Origin: an uncultured Methylocystaceae bacterium
Lineage (GTDB): Bacteria > Pseudomonadota > Alphaproteobacteria > Rhizobiales > Beijerinckiaceae
Direction: 5' to 3'
DNA: 49,414 nucleotides
NCBI GenBank assembly: GCA_903870245.1
Contig: CAIQCB010000036.1
Location: forward strand, 1 to 49,414
Of the stretch, positions 8,326-17,745 are shown piece after piece; the stretch's first letter is position 1, and each line of letters starts with the position of its first letter. The notes under the pieces are model-generated. The model had not been told where the DNA came from. It did not search any database and was given only the letters and a program-made list of their open reading frames with translations. The translations under genes and the position numbers were made by a program.

Positions 8326-11172
8326 CTACCCGCCGCCGAACGGCGTGCGGACACGCTGCCACCAGCCGCCTTTCTTGGGACGATCAGGGTCGGCTTCAGT
8401 GATAACAACTTCTGTCGGTTCACGCGGGATTGAGGGCTCTGCGGTCTCGACCACAACCACTGTCGCAGGGACATCGGCGGGAGCGACTGCCTCAGGAGAG
8501 TGAGAGCGCGCTTCGGGAACGGCGACTTCCGTCGTGATAGCCGGCGCATCGGCCTGTCCTGGCGGCAAGTGATCAACCACCGCCTCAATGCCGGCCCCCC
8601 CCGGGAAATCCGAAGGGGGATTAAGAAACTCCTCAGGCATGGGAGCCGAACGTCGCCAGCGTCCAGGACCACGTTCGCGACGACCGCCGCCATCCGGGCG
8701 CGGTTGGCGGGGCGCTGGCAGGCCTTCAATAGCGACCATCGCCGCCAATCCCTCATCGGAGGGCTGCTCGGCCTCAAGCGGCATCTGATCGCCACCGCCG
8801 CCGCGTCCTCGCCGGCGTCTCCGACGACGACCGCGTCCGGCCTCGTCCTCGCCCTCCTCGGCCGCAAAACGCGGGCGTGGACGTCGCTCCTCGCGAAGCG
8901 GTCGAACCGTCGCAGCGGGGGCGTACTCCTCTAAGGATTCGGCGACGTCCTCCGTCCCGGGGTCCGTCTCGACAAACTCTTCCTCGTCGAGCGGCGCCAC
9001 AGCGATTGAATCGACCCGAAGCGGAGCCGGGGTCAATGGCAAGCGAGGACCGGAGGCAAGTTCGCCGCGCTCAAGCGCATGATAGACGGCGCCGGTCAAA
9101 GTATCGTCGGCGGCAACCGTAATATGAACGCCGAAGCGACGCTCCAGTTCTTGCAGATGGGCGCGTTTCTGATTGAGAATATAAAGCGCGACTGTCGCGC
9201 GAGTCCGCAGCGTCACGTTATGTGACGCGCTCTTTACCAGGGTCTCCTCGAGCACACGCAATACATGCAAGGCGATTGACGCCGTAGAGCGCACATGACC
9301 AGCGCCGGCGCAATGCGGACAAGCGACGGTTGAACCTTCAATCACCCCGGCGCGAATACGCTGGCGCGACATTTCCAGAAGACCGAAATGCGAGATGCGG
9401 CCTACCTGGATGCGCGCACGATCGTTCTTCAGCGCCTCTTTGATGCGTCGCTCGACGGCACGATTGTTGCGGCCCTCTTCCATGTCGATGAAATCGACCA
9501 CGATCAGGCCCGCAAGATCGCGCAGACGCAACTGCCGGGCAACTTCGTCCGCCGCCTCCAGATTGGTGCGAAGGGCCGTATCCTCAATATTGTGCTCGCG
9601 CGTCGATCGACCGGAATTGACGTCGATAGCGACCAGCGCCTCGGTCTGGTTGATAACCAGATAGCCGCCAGACTTAAGCGTCACCTGATTGGAGAACATG
9701 GAGTCGAGTTGCGCCTCAACTCCGCTCTCGGCGAAAATCGGCCAGGCGTCGCGATGCTGCTTCACGTTTTTCACATGGCTCGGCATCAACATGCGCATGA
9801 AGTCTTTAGCCTCGCGATAGGCCTCGTCGCCGGAAACCACGATTTCCTCGACATCGCGACCATAAAGATCGCGGATGGCGCGCTTGATCAGCGAACCTTC
9901 CTCATAGACCAGCATGGGCGCGCTCGAGCGCAGCGTCAGTTCGCGGACGCTTTCCCACAAGCGGAGCAAATATTCGAAATCTCGCTTGACCTCGGATTTG
10001 GTCCGACTGGCGCCAGCGGTGCGCAAGATAACGCCCATTCCCTCCGGCACATCGAGTTCGTGAACGATTTCCTTGAGCCGCTTGCGGTCGGCGCCATCGG
10101 TGATCTTGCGTGAAATACCGCCTCCGCGCGCCGTGTTGGGCATCAGCACGGAATAACGACCGGCCAGGGAGAGGTAGGTGGTAAGCGCCGCGCCCTTGTT
10201 GCCGCGTTCTTCCTTAACGACTTGCACCAACAATACCTGGCGTCTCTTGATGACTTCCTGGATTTTGTAATGACGACGGGCGCGGGGGACACGATAGGGC
10301 GCTTCGTCCATGGCGTCGCCGCCTATGTGCTCGACATGGTCCTCTTCGTCGTGATCCTCGTCGTCATGCTCTTCATCGCCTGAGCGGCGGGACCGGGGCT
10401 CGAGCGCCGCCCGCTCCTCCTCCGAACCGGGATGATCGACTTCGGCATCCTCCAGAGCTTCGATCGATTCCCGAACCGTGTCGCGCTCGTCCTGTAAGCG
10501 CGCCTTGGCCTCGTGATCGGGCTCGGATGACTGCGGCGCATATTCCGCCGCCATTCCGGCCTCCACCGACCCGAAGCCGGAAGGATCGATCGACAGCGTG
10601 TGGATCGGCTCCACACCCGCCGACCCCGCCGGTTCAGCGTCACTGAAAACGTCCGCTGCGGCCTCGGATACCTCCGTTTCAACGTCAATATCGGTCATTC
10701 CTGCCGCGGCGCCGGCGTTTTCCGCAGGCGACCCGGAGGTTTCGATCAATGCGTCATATTCAAGAGGCTCCCCGTAAATCGCCTCGTCGACGGCGACGCG
10801 TTTCTCCGCCTCTTCGGTTTGACGGCGACGGGAGCGGCGGCCGCGACCTTGATGTCGCGAGTCATCCTCCTCGTCCTGACTATGGGCGCGGCTCTCCTCC
10901 TCAAGGAGCGCCTGCCGGTCGGCGACAGGTATTTGATAATAGTCCGGGTGGATTTCCGCGAAGGCGAGGAAACCATGACGGTTACCGCCATAATCAACAA
11001 AAGCGGCCTGGAGCGAGGGTTCGACCCGCGTCACTTTCGCTAGATATATATTGCCCCGAAGTGGTTTCTTATCAGCAGCTTCGAAGTCAAATTCCTGAAC
11101 GCGGTTTCCGCGGAGCACCACCACCCGGGTTTCTTCCGGATGGGATGCGTCGATCAACATCTTGTTGGCCAT
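8326..11172 (-). CDS. rne: ribonuclease E/G family endoribonuclease (RNase E)
   Basis: The 948-residue protein is the main RNA-processing endonuclease and degradosome scaffold. The N-terminal S1 region (LIDASHPEETRVVVLRG) is split by a long acidic and charged insertion (about residues 95-310), as in other alphaproteobacterial RNase E proteins. The catalytic DVNSG metal-binding motif is near residue 516, the zinc-link CPHC near residue 616, and a disordered Arg/Pro-rich tail with polyarginine runs follows from about residue 750. ATG 11172 (MANKMLID) matches the usual N-terminus, and the open frame upstream to 11265 is probably untranslated. The gene stands alone, with a long gene-free region upstream that could hold an autoregulatory leader. 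Confidence 0.95.
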   Translation of the reverse strand: MANKMLIDASHPEETRVVVLRGNRVQEFDFEAADKKPLRGNIYLAKVTRVEPSLQAAFVDYGGNRHGFLAFAEIHPDYYQIPVADRQALLEEESRAHSQDEEDDSRHQGRGRRSRRRQTEEAEKRVAVDEAIYGEPLEYDALIETSGSPAENAGAAAGMTDIDVETEVSEAAADVFSDAEPAGSAGVEPIHTLSIDPSGFGSVEAGMAAEYAPQSSEPDHEAKARLQDERDTVRESIEALEDAEVDHPGSEEERAALEPRSRRSGDEEHDDEDHDEEDHVEHIGGDAMDEAPYRVPRARRHYKIQEVIKRRQVLLVQVVKEERGNKGAALTTYLSLAGRYSVLMPNTARGGGISRKITDGADRKRLKEIVHELDVPEGMGVILRTAGASRTKSEVKRDFEYLLRLWESVRELTLRSSAPMLVYEEGSLIKRAIRDLYGRDVEEIVVSGDEAYREAKDFMRMLMPSHVKNVKQHRDAWPIFAESGVEAQLDSMFSNQVTLKSGGYLVINQTEALVAIDVNSGRSTREHNIEDTALRTNLEAADEVARQLRLRDLAGLIVVDFIDMEEGRNNRAVERRIKEALKNDRARIQVGRISHFGLLEMSRQRIRAGVIEGSTVACPHCAGAGHVRSTASIALHVLRVLEETLVKSASHNVTLRTRATVALYILNQKRAHLQELERRFGVHITVAADDTLTGAVYHALERGELASGPRLPLTPAPLRVDSIAVAPLDEEEFVETDPGTEDVAESLEEYAPAATVRPLREERRPRPRFAAEEGEDEAGRGRRRRRRRGRGGGGDQMPLEAEQPSDEGLAAMVAIEGLPAPRQPRPDGGGRRERGPGRWRRSAPMPEEFLNPPSDFPGGAGIEAVVDHLPPGQADAPAITTEVAVPEARSHSPEAVAPADVPATVVVVETAEPSIPREPTEVVITEADPDRPKKGGWWQRVRTPFGGG

Positions 11173-11997
11173 GGATAACTCGTTTCGGCGCTGCGCTGCC
11201 CGATGGCGGCGCGATCGACCATCCCGGACGGGACATGGCGACCGCAAGCCCTGGAGCCTCGGCAAAGCTAGCGCTTGTTGTCAGAGTAAAGGGAGTGGGC
11301 CTTGAGCCCGGAGAACGCGTACCGACGCCCGGATCAGCGAACATATTTCGCAAGACCGACTGGCAGATGCGGCTAAACTGACGCTGTAGGGTGTCGGCGG
11401 AAGGGACGGAAGGGTTCGTCCGGCGATCATGCCGGACAAAAAGTCGAACAGCCAGCCGGACAAAAGCGACTATCGTCGCCGGAAAGCTCCGGGCGACGCT
11501 AGAAATAAATGTCTGGCTTTGCATGGCTACAACCATGATATCGACTGAAAACCTCCGGTGGCGCATTCTGGCGGCGCGAATGTTTTTTCGTAAACGGAAA
11601 GCAATTACAATGCCTTACATGTTTACGCCGCTACGCGTCGCCTCTGATGGTCTTCATAAAAGAACACGGGCGGATGCGCGAAGAGTACTCGCGCACTGAT
11701 TTCAGCGCACATAGACTATGTAACTCCAGAGGTCCCGGGGCGCAAGCGGCGCGACACAAGGCTCAAGTTTTGCGCAACCTACCCCGGGAAAACAATTTTC
11801 TACGGTTTACCGGCCTCCTCCGCGCCTTAACCGCGACATGGGGCGTTTCGGCTAGTTTTTCGCCAAGATGCGCAGGGGGCGCATTGTTCCCGAAACCTGC
11901 GTCTAGACCATTGGGTCCGGGTAAAAGCTCAAATGAAGGCAGCTCCGAGCAAGAGGCCTGCGCGGCCAGTTTCGGTTTACGTGGCGAAAAACCGTTG
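11173..11997. other. long gene-free region upstream of rne
   Basis: About 825 bases separate rne from the next minus-strand gene. Only antisense or compositionally odd reading frames occur, with no ribosome-binding site or recognisable product. Two close copies of GCCGGACAAAA lie near 11428-11465. The part next to rne probably includes its promoter and 5' untranslated leader, which in other bacteria mediates autoregulation. I cannot identify the promoter by eye. Confidence 0.5.
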
Positions 11998-12744
11998 TTA
12001 GTGACCTGTAATCATCTTACTCAGTCCAGAGATAAAGCCGGCTTTTTCCTCGCCCGCAGACTGCGGAGATTGCTCGTTTTTATTGGCAGAAGTCTTGATC
12101 AGGCCTGCAGGCTGGGTTTTGTCAGCCGTCGGCGATTTTTCGCCGCCAATAACTTCAACAGGTTGGCCAAGGAAATTCCAGAAACTGTCTTTTTTGTCTG
12201 TATCCTTGATCTTGCTCAGGTCCTGAGACGGGGTCCGCAATCCATCCGGAGGCTCCGACAAAAGATTACGGGAAGGAACCGGCCCTTCATCCTCATTCAA
12301 TCTCGCGCGGTTGGCGCGCAAATTCATCATGGAGCCCAAAATACCGTTATCGGCTTGCTCCTCCCCGCCTGCGGTTTGTTCCGGTTTATGGTGCGGACCA
12401 TGTAGATGTTCAAGCAGAGTCGCTTTGGGTTTTTCTGGCGGCGCGCTCGGATGACGCGCAAAACGGTCGGTTCGTCGGGTCCCGCTGTCGGCGTCAACCG
12501 GCCAACCCTCTGGCTGATGTCGCTCCCGCGGGGCGGGCAAGGCGTCTCTCTTGGGCGGCATCACCAGTTTTGGGCGTTCGTTGTAATCAATCTTTTCCAT
12601 AGACTTATTCGACGTAATGCCGAGCATGTCTGATACGACGCCGAGAGTTGAATTATCATCAGCCGCCAGAGTGCGGGATGCGCTCAACAGCACGAGAAAA
12701 GCTGAGGTATAGACGAAGATTTTCCGCAAGTTTTTTATCTGCAC
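11998..12744 (-). CDS. secreted proline- and charge-rich protein of unknown function
   Basis: The 248-residue protein begins with a signal peptide (hydrophobic stretch FVYTSAFLVLLSASRTLAA, cleavage near residue 28). The rest is low in hydrophobics and probably disordered. It contains a compact motif VMPPKRDALPAPRERHQPEGWP around residues 61-82 in two parts (a basic-proline half and a PEGWP half), and a His-rich HLHGPHH segment. GTG 12744 is preceded by AGGAGA. I recognise no domain. The genes on either side (rne and the porin) do not suggest a role, and periplasmic or outer-membrane location is inferred from the signal peptide. Confidence 0.7.
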   Translation of the reverse strand: MQIKNLRKIFVYTSAFLVLLSASRTLAADDNSTLGVVSDMLGITSNKSMEKIDYNERPKLVMPPKRDALPAPRERHQPEGWPVDADSGTRRTDRFARHPSAPPEKPKATLLEHLHGPHHKPEQTAGGEEQADNGILGSMMNLRANRARLNEDEGPVPSRNLLSEPPDGLRTPSQDLSKIKDTDKKDSFWNFLGQPVEVIGGEKSPTADKTQPAGLIKTSANKNEQSPQSAGEEKAGFISGLSKMITGH

Positions 12745-13088
12745 GCTTCCGTCTCCTCTCTGAGGGGAGTTGGAGATGATATCAATATCAATCTAATTAT
12801 AAATGATTTTGGTAATTTAATGACCAGTTTTTGACACGGGAGAAAAGCGAGGCCGACGTCATGATTCCAGTAGCGGCCAATTCCTGTAGCTAAAAATCCC
12901 GGCGACCTCGATCAGCGTTCCCATTACCGAATACATGCAAGATTTCATGCTATATCGTCGGATTTACGCCATAATTGGCGGCCGGCATGATGCTTTTCGG
13001 CAACAGCAAGACAGAGCCACCCATACAATTGAGACGTTTCTGCAACAGTTAAATGACATCATAAATCAGATTTCACTATATGTCTTTT
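12745..13088. other. AT-richer intergenic region upstream of the porin
   Basis: This divergent region lies between the secreted protein gene and the porin gene. It has no credible gene; an 88-codon plus-strand frame within it lacks a ribosome-binding site and runs through the porin start region. It should contain the promoters of both genes. One isolated ATGACAT half-site near 13053 resembles a reversed half Pho box. Confidence 0.4.
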
Positions 13089-13106
13089 TTGTCATTGACT
13101 TGTCAT
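13089..13106 (+). promoter_or_regulatory. candidate Pho box (PhoB binding site)
   Basis: The sequence is TTGTCAT-TGAC-TTGTCAT: two identical 7-bp direct repeats with a 4-bp spacer. It matches the CTGTCAT-N4-CTGTCAT Pho-box consensus in all but the first base of each repeat. It lies about 95 bp before the start of a phosphate-selective-porin-type gene, in the same orientation, which makes induction by phosphate starvation a reasonable inference. Confidence 0.7.
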
Positions 13107-13200
13107 TAAGTCTCCGGCCCTTTTTAGAACGAAGGGGTTCGTCCGGGGTGAGAAGCGCCGCCGACGCATCACGATCGAGACCTCAGCCGGAGTTGGATTG

Positions 13201-15135
13201 ATGAAACGTCACATCGCCCGCGCCTTGATTGTTCTGGTCGCGCTGACTTCAAGCTCGCAGAGTTTCGTCACGCCGGCGCGTGCGGATACAGCTTCCGAGA
13301 TTGCGGCCCTGAAGGCGCAACTCAGGCGGCTGGAGACAAAATTCGCACAACAGAAAAAAGAAGAACGGGAAAAGGAAAAGCAGGCGAGAAATGTCAACAA
13401 CGCCGCCATTGCCTCTGGCGGGAAGGACACGCCGCCTCCGGTCTTCGTCGATCTGCGGAAAGGTTTGTTTATTGAGTCGGCGGATCACGAATACGCATTT
13501 AAAATCGGCGGCCGTATCATTGCCGATGGAGGAGGCATCTCCCAGCCCCTCAACGGTTTTAACGGCAACGCGAGCTTCCGTCAGGTCCGTCTGGAGACGG
13601 AAGGCAAGGTGCATGCGTGGTTCTATAAAATCCAGTATGATTTCGCCACAACAACGACAGGTCAATTCAATGCAAATGTAATAACCGCCGGACAACAGTT
13701 TATCTACAATGCCGCAGGTGACGCGATCGGCCTTAATCCTTACTATCGCTACTATACGGATCGTAATTTCATTTTTACTGGCATGCGTGATGTGTTTTTT
13801 GGCGTACAGGACAAGCGTCTGTCGTCAGAGTATCTCGAACAACCGGTTTTTTTTCGTATCGGCAATATGTTTGAGCCCTTCGGCCTCGAGTCCCAAGCCT
13901 CCTCCAAATATCGCGACACGATCGAGCGACCGATGGTGTCAGACGCCCTTCAACCAGCCCGTCATCTTGGCGTCTCGATCGGTCTGATCGGTACAGCGGA
14001 ATGGGGCGCAAATCTGGGTATTTATACGATCAGCCCGGAGGACATGATCAACCAGCCTCCGTCGTCGGCAGGACAATACGCCCAGGTAGGCGTGCTGAAA
14101 TATCCCAACATCACGAATCCGAACGGATCAAATTGGTGGCAATCCTACGGAGGAGCGCCCTATTTTGACCTCACCGGACGCCTCACCTACTCGCCCGTTC
14201 ATGATGAGCATCTTCTTTTGCATGGCGGCGTCTCCGGAAATTACCACCAGGTCAATTCCTCAACCGGCTGGAACGACGATCGCAACATGATCGTGGGAAA
14301 TCGTATCCGCTCGGAAGCAAATGTTCTTAATCAGGCATTGCTCGGCACAACCGATCTCTCCTGCGGCCCTGTCGCCCAATTACAGGGGCTGCCTTCAGCC
14401 TTTAACACCAGCACGGCAGGCGGCAATTGCGTAAAAAATATCCAGAAGATAGGTTTCGATTTCGCCGCCTCCTATTACAATTGGTTTATTCAGGCCGAAT
14501 ACACCGGAGCCTGGTATAATCGGAATAGTTTTCAGGTCGCCCAGGCTGCTCTCGCCCAACAAACAGCCCTGGGGGGAGGTGGAGCTGGAAATGGCCTTTA
14601 TCTGGCTCCGGCGAATAATAACCTTTTCTTCAGCGGATATTATATAACAGGCGAATGGTGGATCACAGGCGAGGAGAAAGCTCAGTCCTATGACCGAACC
14701 GACAAGAATGGCGCGAACTTCGCCCAATTAAGAATTAAGGACAAGTTCAGCGACGGCGGATGGGGGGCCTGGGGGCTTGTGGGTCGGCTCAGCGCGCTCA
14801 ACCTCAACAATGGCCCTTACTCGGGCGGCGGCCTATACAATATGCTGACGCTCGCCTCTTTCTGCCCGAATGGTAATTGCGCCAACAACCCCTTTATTGG
14901 CGCTGGCAGAAATACCGGGGCTCTTACCGCGATCGCAAACTCTGGAGTCTATGGCGGGGCGCAGACAAACGCAACTCTAGGCGTCAACTGGTATCCGGAT
15001 AATGGCGTCGCTTTCCAGGCAAATGCGACAAGGGTCATGAATATCTCGGCGCCGCTGAACTGGAACAATCTAACAAGCTATAGTTCCGGTTCTCATCCCA
15101 CTCTCTTTGAATTCCGAACAAAAATTTACTTCTAG
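13201..15135 (+). CDS. OprP/OprO-type outer-membrane porin
   Basis: The 644-residue protein has a signal peptide ending near residue 30 (TPARADTA), a short coiled coil (about residues 32-65, EIAALKAQLRRLETKF) and then a long beta-barrel with alternating aromatic strands. It ends in FEFRTKIYF, whose C-terminal Phe is typical of outer-membrane barrels. The pattern of an N-terminal coiled coil plus a barrel starting FKIGGRIIADGG fits the phosphate-selective porin O/P family, which takes up phosphate or polyphosphate. ATG 13201 has GGAG eight bases upstream. The Pho-box candidate upstream supports a phosphate-related role. Selectivity for another anion remains possible. Confidence 0.85.
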   Translation: MKRHIARALIVLVALTSSSQSFVTPARADTASEIAALKAQLRRLETKFAQQKKEEREKEKQARNVNNAAIASGGKDTPPPVFVDLRKGLFIESADHEYAFKIGGRIIADGGGISQPLNGFNGNASFRQVRLETEGKVHAWFYKIQYDFATTTTGQFNANVITAGQQFIYNAAGDAIGLNPYYRYYTDRNFIFTGMRDVFFGVQDKRLSSEYLEQPVFFRIGNMFEPFGLESQASSKYRDTIERPMVSDALQPARHLGVSIGLIGTAEWGANLGIYTISPEDMINQPPSSAGQYAQVGVLKYPNITNPNGSNWWQSYGGAPYFDLTGRLTYSPVHDEHLLLHGGVSGNYHQVNSSTGWNDDRNMIVGNRIRSEANVLNQALLGTTDLSCGPVAQLQGLPSAFNTSTAGGNCVKNIQKIGFDFAASYYNWFIQAEYTGAWYNRNSFQVAQAALAQQTALGGGGAGNGLYLAPANNNLFFSGYYITGEWWITGEEKAQSYDRTDKNGANFAQLRIKDKFSDGGWGAWGLVGRLSALNLNNGPYSGGGLYNMLTLASFCPNGNCANNPFIGAGRNTGALTAIANSGVYGGAQTNATLGVNWYPDNGVAFQANATRVMNISAPLNWNNLTSYSSGSHPTLFEFRTKIYF

Positions 15136-15260
15136 CTCCAATGTCAATGTGCTGGACTTTTCCGCTTCACGAAAAAAAGGTTTACGCAAAAGCTAAATCG
15201 ATTCAGATTTTCGTGGTTTGAAAGGTAACGGCGACGCCAACTCAACCTGAGAGAAATAAA

Positions 15261-15512
15261 ATGAACAAACTAGTTGGAAAATTTGCCTTAACGGCCGCAC
15301 TGGCGACATTCTCAATGGGAGGGATCAATATGGCGCAGGCCCAAGATCCATTGAAATACCCCCCTTTCTCATGGCCATCGGATACGGCTGAAAAACCCGC
15401 TCGCCCGGAGAAGAAAGCGGCGCCCAAACCCGAAAAGCTGGATATTTATCAATCCAAAGACGCATCGAAGCAGTGGTACGACGGCGATTTTCTCGGGATG
15501 GACGACGATTGA
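15261..15512 (+). CDS. small secreted Lys/Pro-rich protein, function unknown
   Basis: The 83-residue protein has a clear signal peptide (about residues 1-28, ending NMAQAQ). The mature part of about 55 residues has an EKPARPEKKAAPKPEK linker and an acidic end WYDGDFLGMDDD. GAGAGAAATAAA precedes ATG 15261. It lies 125 bases downstream of the porin on the same strand and could be co-transcribed with it. I know no family for it. Confidence 0.65.
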   Translation: MNKLVGKFALTAALATFSMGGINMAQAQDPLKYPPFSWPSDTAEKPARPEKKAAPKPEKLDIYQSKDASKQWYDGDFLGMDDD

Positions 15513-15629
15513 CTGAGACAGATCTTAAAATCAATCGGCTTCATGGTCGCCAGATATTGACGAGAGAGAAGAGCGTTTCGTCGCGTTTATCTGGCCGATC
15601 CAGCCCGGTAGCTTGAGGACTGTAGTATC

Positions 15630-15845
15630 TCAACAGCTGCCGCTGGGCATATATCCACATTTCCGATGATGCGGATTATAATTATCATGATCGCCGTATC
15701 TGAACTTGTAATCCTTACCCTTGTAATGCTGATGAGCATTATTGTGCACGACGGGTCGTTTCGAATGCAGGTGACTGGCTAGAACAATCGTTGGCGTCGA
15801 AGCTGCCATCAAACTGACAATCAGAACTACGGTGAGTTTTTTCAT
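15630..15845 (-). CDS. small secreted histidine-rich protein, function unknown
   Basis: The 71-residue product starts with a signal peptide (MKKLTVVLIVSLMAAS, ending near TIVLA, residue 23). The mature 48 residues hold eight histidines (SHLH, HNNAHQH, GDHD, PHHRKC) and two cysteines. ATG 15845 is preceded by AGGAAAAG. The composition suggests periplasmic metal binding, but this is inference. The gene lies tail to tail with the 83-residue protein gene. Confidence 0.6.
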   Translation of the reverse strand: MKKLTVVLIVSLMAASTPTIVLASHLHSKRPVVHNNAHQHYKGKDYKFRYGDHDNYNPHHRKCGYMPSGSC

Positions 15846-16015
15846 GATCTTTTCCTGAATTGATCTTTTCCTGACTTGCGCATGCGGACCCCATGGGACC
15901 GCCCCCAAGCGACATGAGTTATTGGATAATTCTACACAAATGGTCGCTTTAAGGCGAGGAAAACTCTCAGGAAAGTATTTTGCGGCGCAGCAAAGTAAAA
16001 ATCACAGAAAATCAG

Positions 16016-16261
16016 TTAAAATTGCGGCTTTTGCCAGTCGCGCATGCGATTTGCCAGCAGAAAACCATCCGCAGTCCCTGTTTCACGCAGGAAATCTCTC
16101 GCAGCAACGTTCAGGCGTTCGATGGTGTCGGCTTTGTATTTGCCGCTGTTTGCATCAAGCTCAGCGTTGGTTACGATAACAAGAATTCGCTTAATCTGCC
16201 CGTCTTCCAGATTCGCGGTCCAGACTTTGGCTCCACGCGCTAGTGGATGCGAGAAAACCAT
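16016..16261 (-). CDS. hypothetical protein, 81 residues
   Basis: The reading frame starts at ATG 16261, shortly after a G-rich GGGGGGTAGA that can act as a ribosome-binding site. The protein has mixed alpha/beta character (RILVIVTNAELDAN, TIERLNVAARDFL) and no signal peptide or membrane segment. No family is recognised. Reading frames on the opposite strand look compositional. The call rests on the ribosome-binding site and a protein-like residue pattern. Confidence 0.45.
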   Translation of the reverse strand: MVFSHPLARGAKVWTANLEDGQIKRILVIVTNAELDANSGKYKADTIERLNVAARDFLRETGTADGFLLANRMRDWQKPQF

Positions 16262-16478
16262 TATTCTACCCCCCAATATTTACCACTCTCACGCCTGGGG
16301 CATTCCAAACGTAAAGAACTGTCACAATCAAGAGGAGGGCATTTTCCGCAAGTGAAGTGAATTCACGTCCCCGCAACCTTGCGGCTGAGGGTCGTTTTTG
16401 ATGTCCGGCGAGGCTGGGATTTACTCATCATTGCCGAAATAAAGCGGCGTCGCGTCATAGGGCGAATGTAATGCTTCT

Positions 16479-16766
16479 TTATTTTGACCGGGATTCCTGG
16501 TTCATGGAACCGATGAGTTCAGACATCGCCCGCCGCAAACCATGCATCTGGTCCAGCAGGTGAAGGATAACATCGAGGCCGGCGTCATTGACGCCCATAT
16601 TCTCCCGCAAATCGATAATGAGATTGGCCCGCGCCAGGTCGAGATCGGAAAACAGCCAGCCTTCCGCGCTCTGTTTGGGTAACAGCCATTCCTCCTCGAT
16701 CCAGATTTGCAACGTCTGCCGATCGATGCGCGCCTGTTCCAGAAATTGGTGTTCCAGAATGATCAT
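16479..16766 (-). CDS. cbpM: chaperone modulator CbpM
   Basis: This 95-residue MerR-like regulator binds the J-domain of CbpA and restrains its co-chaperone activity. The N-terminal ILEHQFLEQARIDRQTLQIWIEEEWLLP segment (residues 2-30 in parts) gives the helix-turn-helix-like fold, followed by two helices ending LLDQMHGLRRAMSEL. Its ATG lies inside the stop codon of the upstream DnaJ gene (ATGA), so the two are translationally coupled, as is typical of cbpA-cbpM pairs. Confidence 0.85.
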   Translation of the reverse strand: MIILEHQFLEQARIDRQTLQIWIEEEWLLPKQSAEGWLFSDLDLARANLIIDLRENMGVNDAGLDVILHLLDQMHGLRRAMSELIGSMNQESRSK

Positions 16767-17665
16767 GGATTCATGTCCCTGCGGGGATCGTAGGCGGTGG
16801 CAGGTTTCCACTTCGTCAGGAACGCGTCAAGCTCGGCGTCCGGCGTTGCCGGCATCACAATCTTGAGTCGCACAAATGCGTCTCCTGGCGCGTTTGGACG
16901 CTGCACGCCCTTGCCCTTCAAACGTAGAAGCGTTCCGGCGTTCGAGCCTTTCGGAACTTTGAGCATAACAGAACCAGAGGGCGTTGGCGCTCGCACGTCG
17001 GCTCCGAGCGCGGCCTCGGTTATGGTGATCGGTAGATCAAGGTGAATGTTGTCTCCTTCCCGCGTAAAGAATCTGTGGGGCTGGATCCTGATCTCGACAA
17101 GCGCGTCGCCTGAAGGCCCTTCGCCAGGAGATGGCGCGCCCTTGCCACGCAGACGCAAAATCTGCCCCTCCTCGATACCCGGGGGGATTTTCACTTCCAA
17201 CGCGCCGCCATGGGGAAGATTCACGTGTTTTACAGCGCCAACAACCGCATCAAGAAAATCGATCGGCAATTGATAATTCAGGTCGTGGCCACGGGCGTTT
17301 TTCGCCTCCTGCGCCCGTCTTTTTAAAATTTCGGCAAATATATCGTCCGCGCCTGAAAAATCCGCATAACCCGCGCGCTGATCATATGGATTATCCGCCG
17401 TCTCCGCAGCGTAATGTCGATAATATTTGTGCTGGGGTCGCTCGGCGCCGGATTCATCGATCTCGCCTGCGTCATACCGCCGGCGCTTTTCCGGATCGCC
17501 AAGCAGATCGTTGGCGGCGGATACCTGCTTGAAACGCTCCTCGGCGTTTTTATCGCCGGGATTGAGGTCTGGATGCAGTTTCTTGGCGTGTTTCAGATAA
17601 GCCTTCTTGATGTCCGCCTGTGAGGCGGAGGGCGAAACGCCAAGAGTTTGGTAGGGATCTTTCAT
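16763..17665 (-). CDS. cbpA: DnaJ-like co-chaperone CbpA
   Basis: This 300-residue type II J-protein has a J-domain at residues 1-70 with HPD at 31-33. A linker of about 50 residues replaces the Gly/Phe region, and two C-terminal beta-barrel substrate-binding domains follow (about 130-285; IPPGIEEGQILRLRGKG and VPKGSNAGTLLRLKGKG repeats). There is no cysteine-rich zinc domain, which separates it from DnaJ. It works with DnaK. It overlaps cbpM by four bases. Confidence 0.92.
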   Translation of the reverse strand: MKDPYQTLGVSPSASQADIKKAYLKHAKKLHPDLNPGDKNAEERFKQVSAANDLLGDPEKRRRYDAGEIDESGAERPQHKYYRHYAAETADNPYDQRAGYADFSGADDIFAEILKRRAQEAKNARGHDLNYQLPIDFLDAVVGAVKHVNLPHGGALEVKIPPGIEEGQILRLRGKGAPSPGEGPSGDALVEIRIQPHRFFTREGDNIHLDLPITITEAALGADVRAPTPSGSVMLKVPKGSNAGTLLRLKGKGVQRPNAPGDAFVRLKIVMPATPDAELDAFLTKWKPATAYDPRRDMNP

Positions 17666-17745
17666 CGCAGCCTGCAGTGTGAGACCGACACTCGACCTGT
17701 ATGCCTCACCCTATCAGAAAGCCTGGTCCCTCCGCCAGCTCGCCA

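Noticed and set aside
9388-10113. 241-codon open frame on the plus strand opposite rne
   Set aside because: It runs through the RNase E catalytic domain on the opposite strand. The RNase E motifs are intact, so the frame is a shadow.
11647-12405. 252-codon open frame on the plus strand
   Set aside because: It overlaps the secreted proline-rich protein gene in antisense, has no ribosome-binding site and no domain, and the minus-strand gene has a signal peptide and good start.
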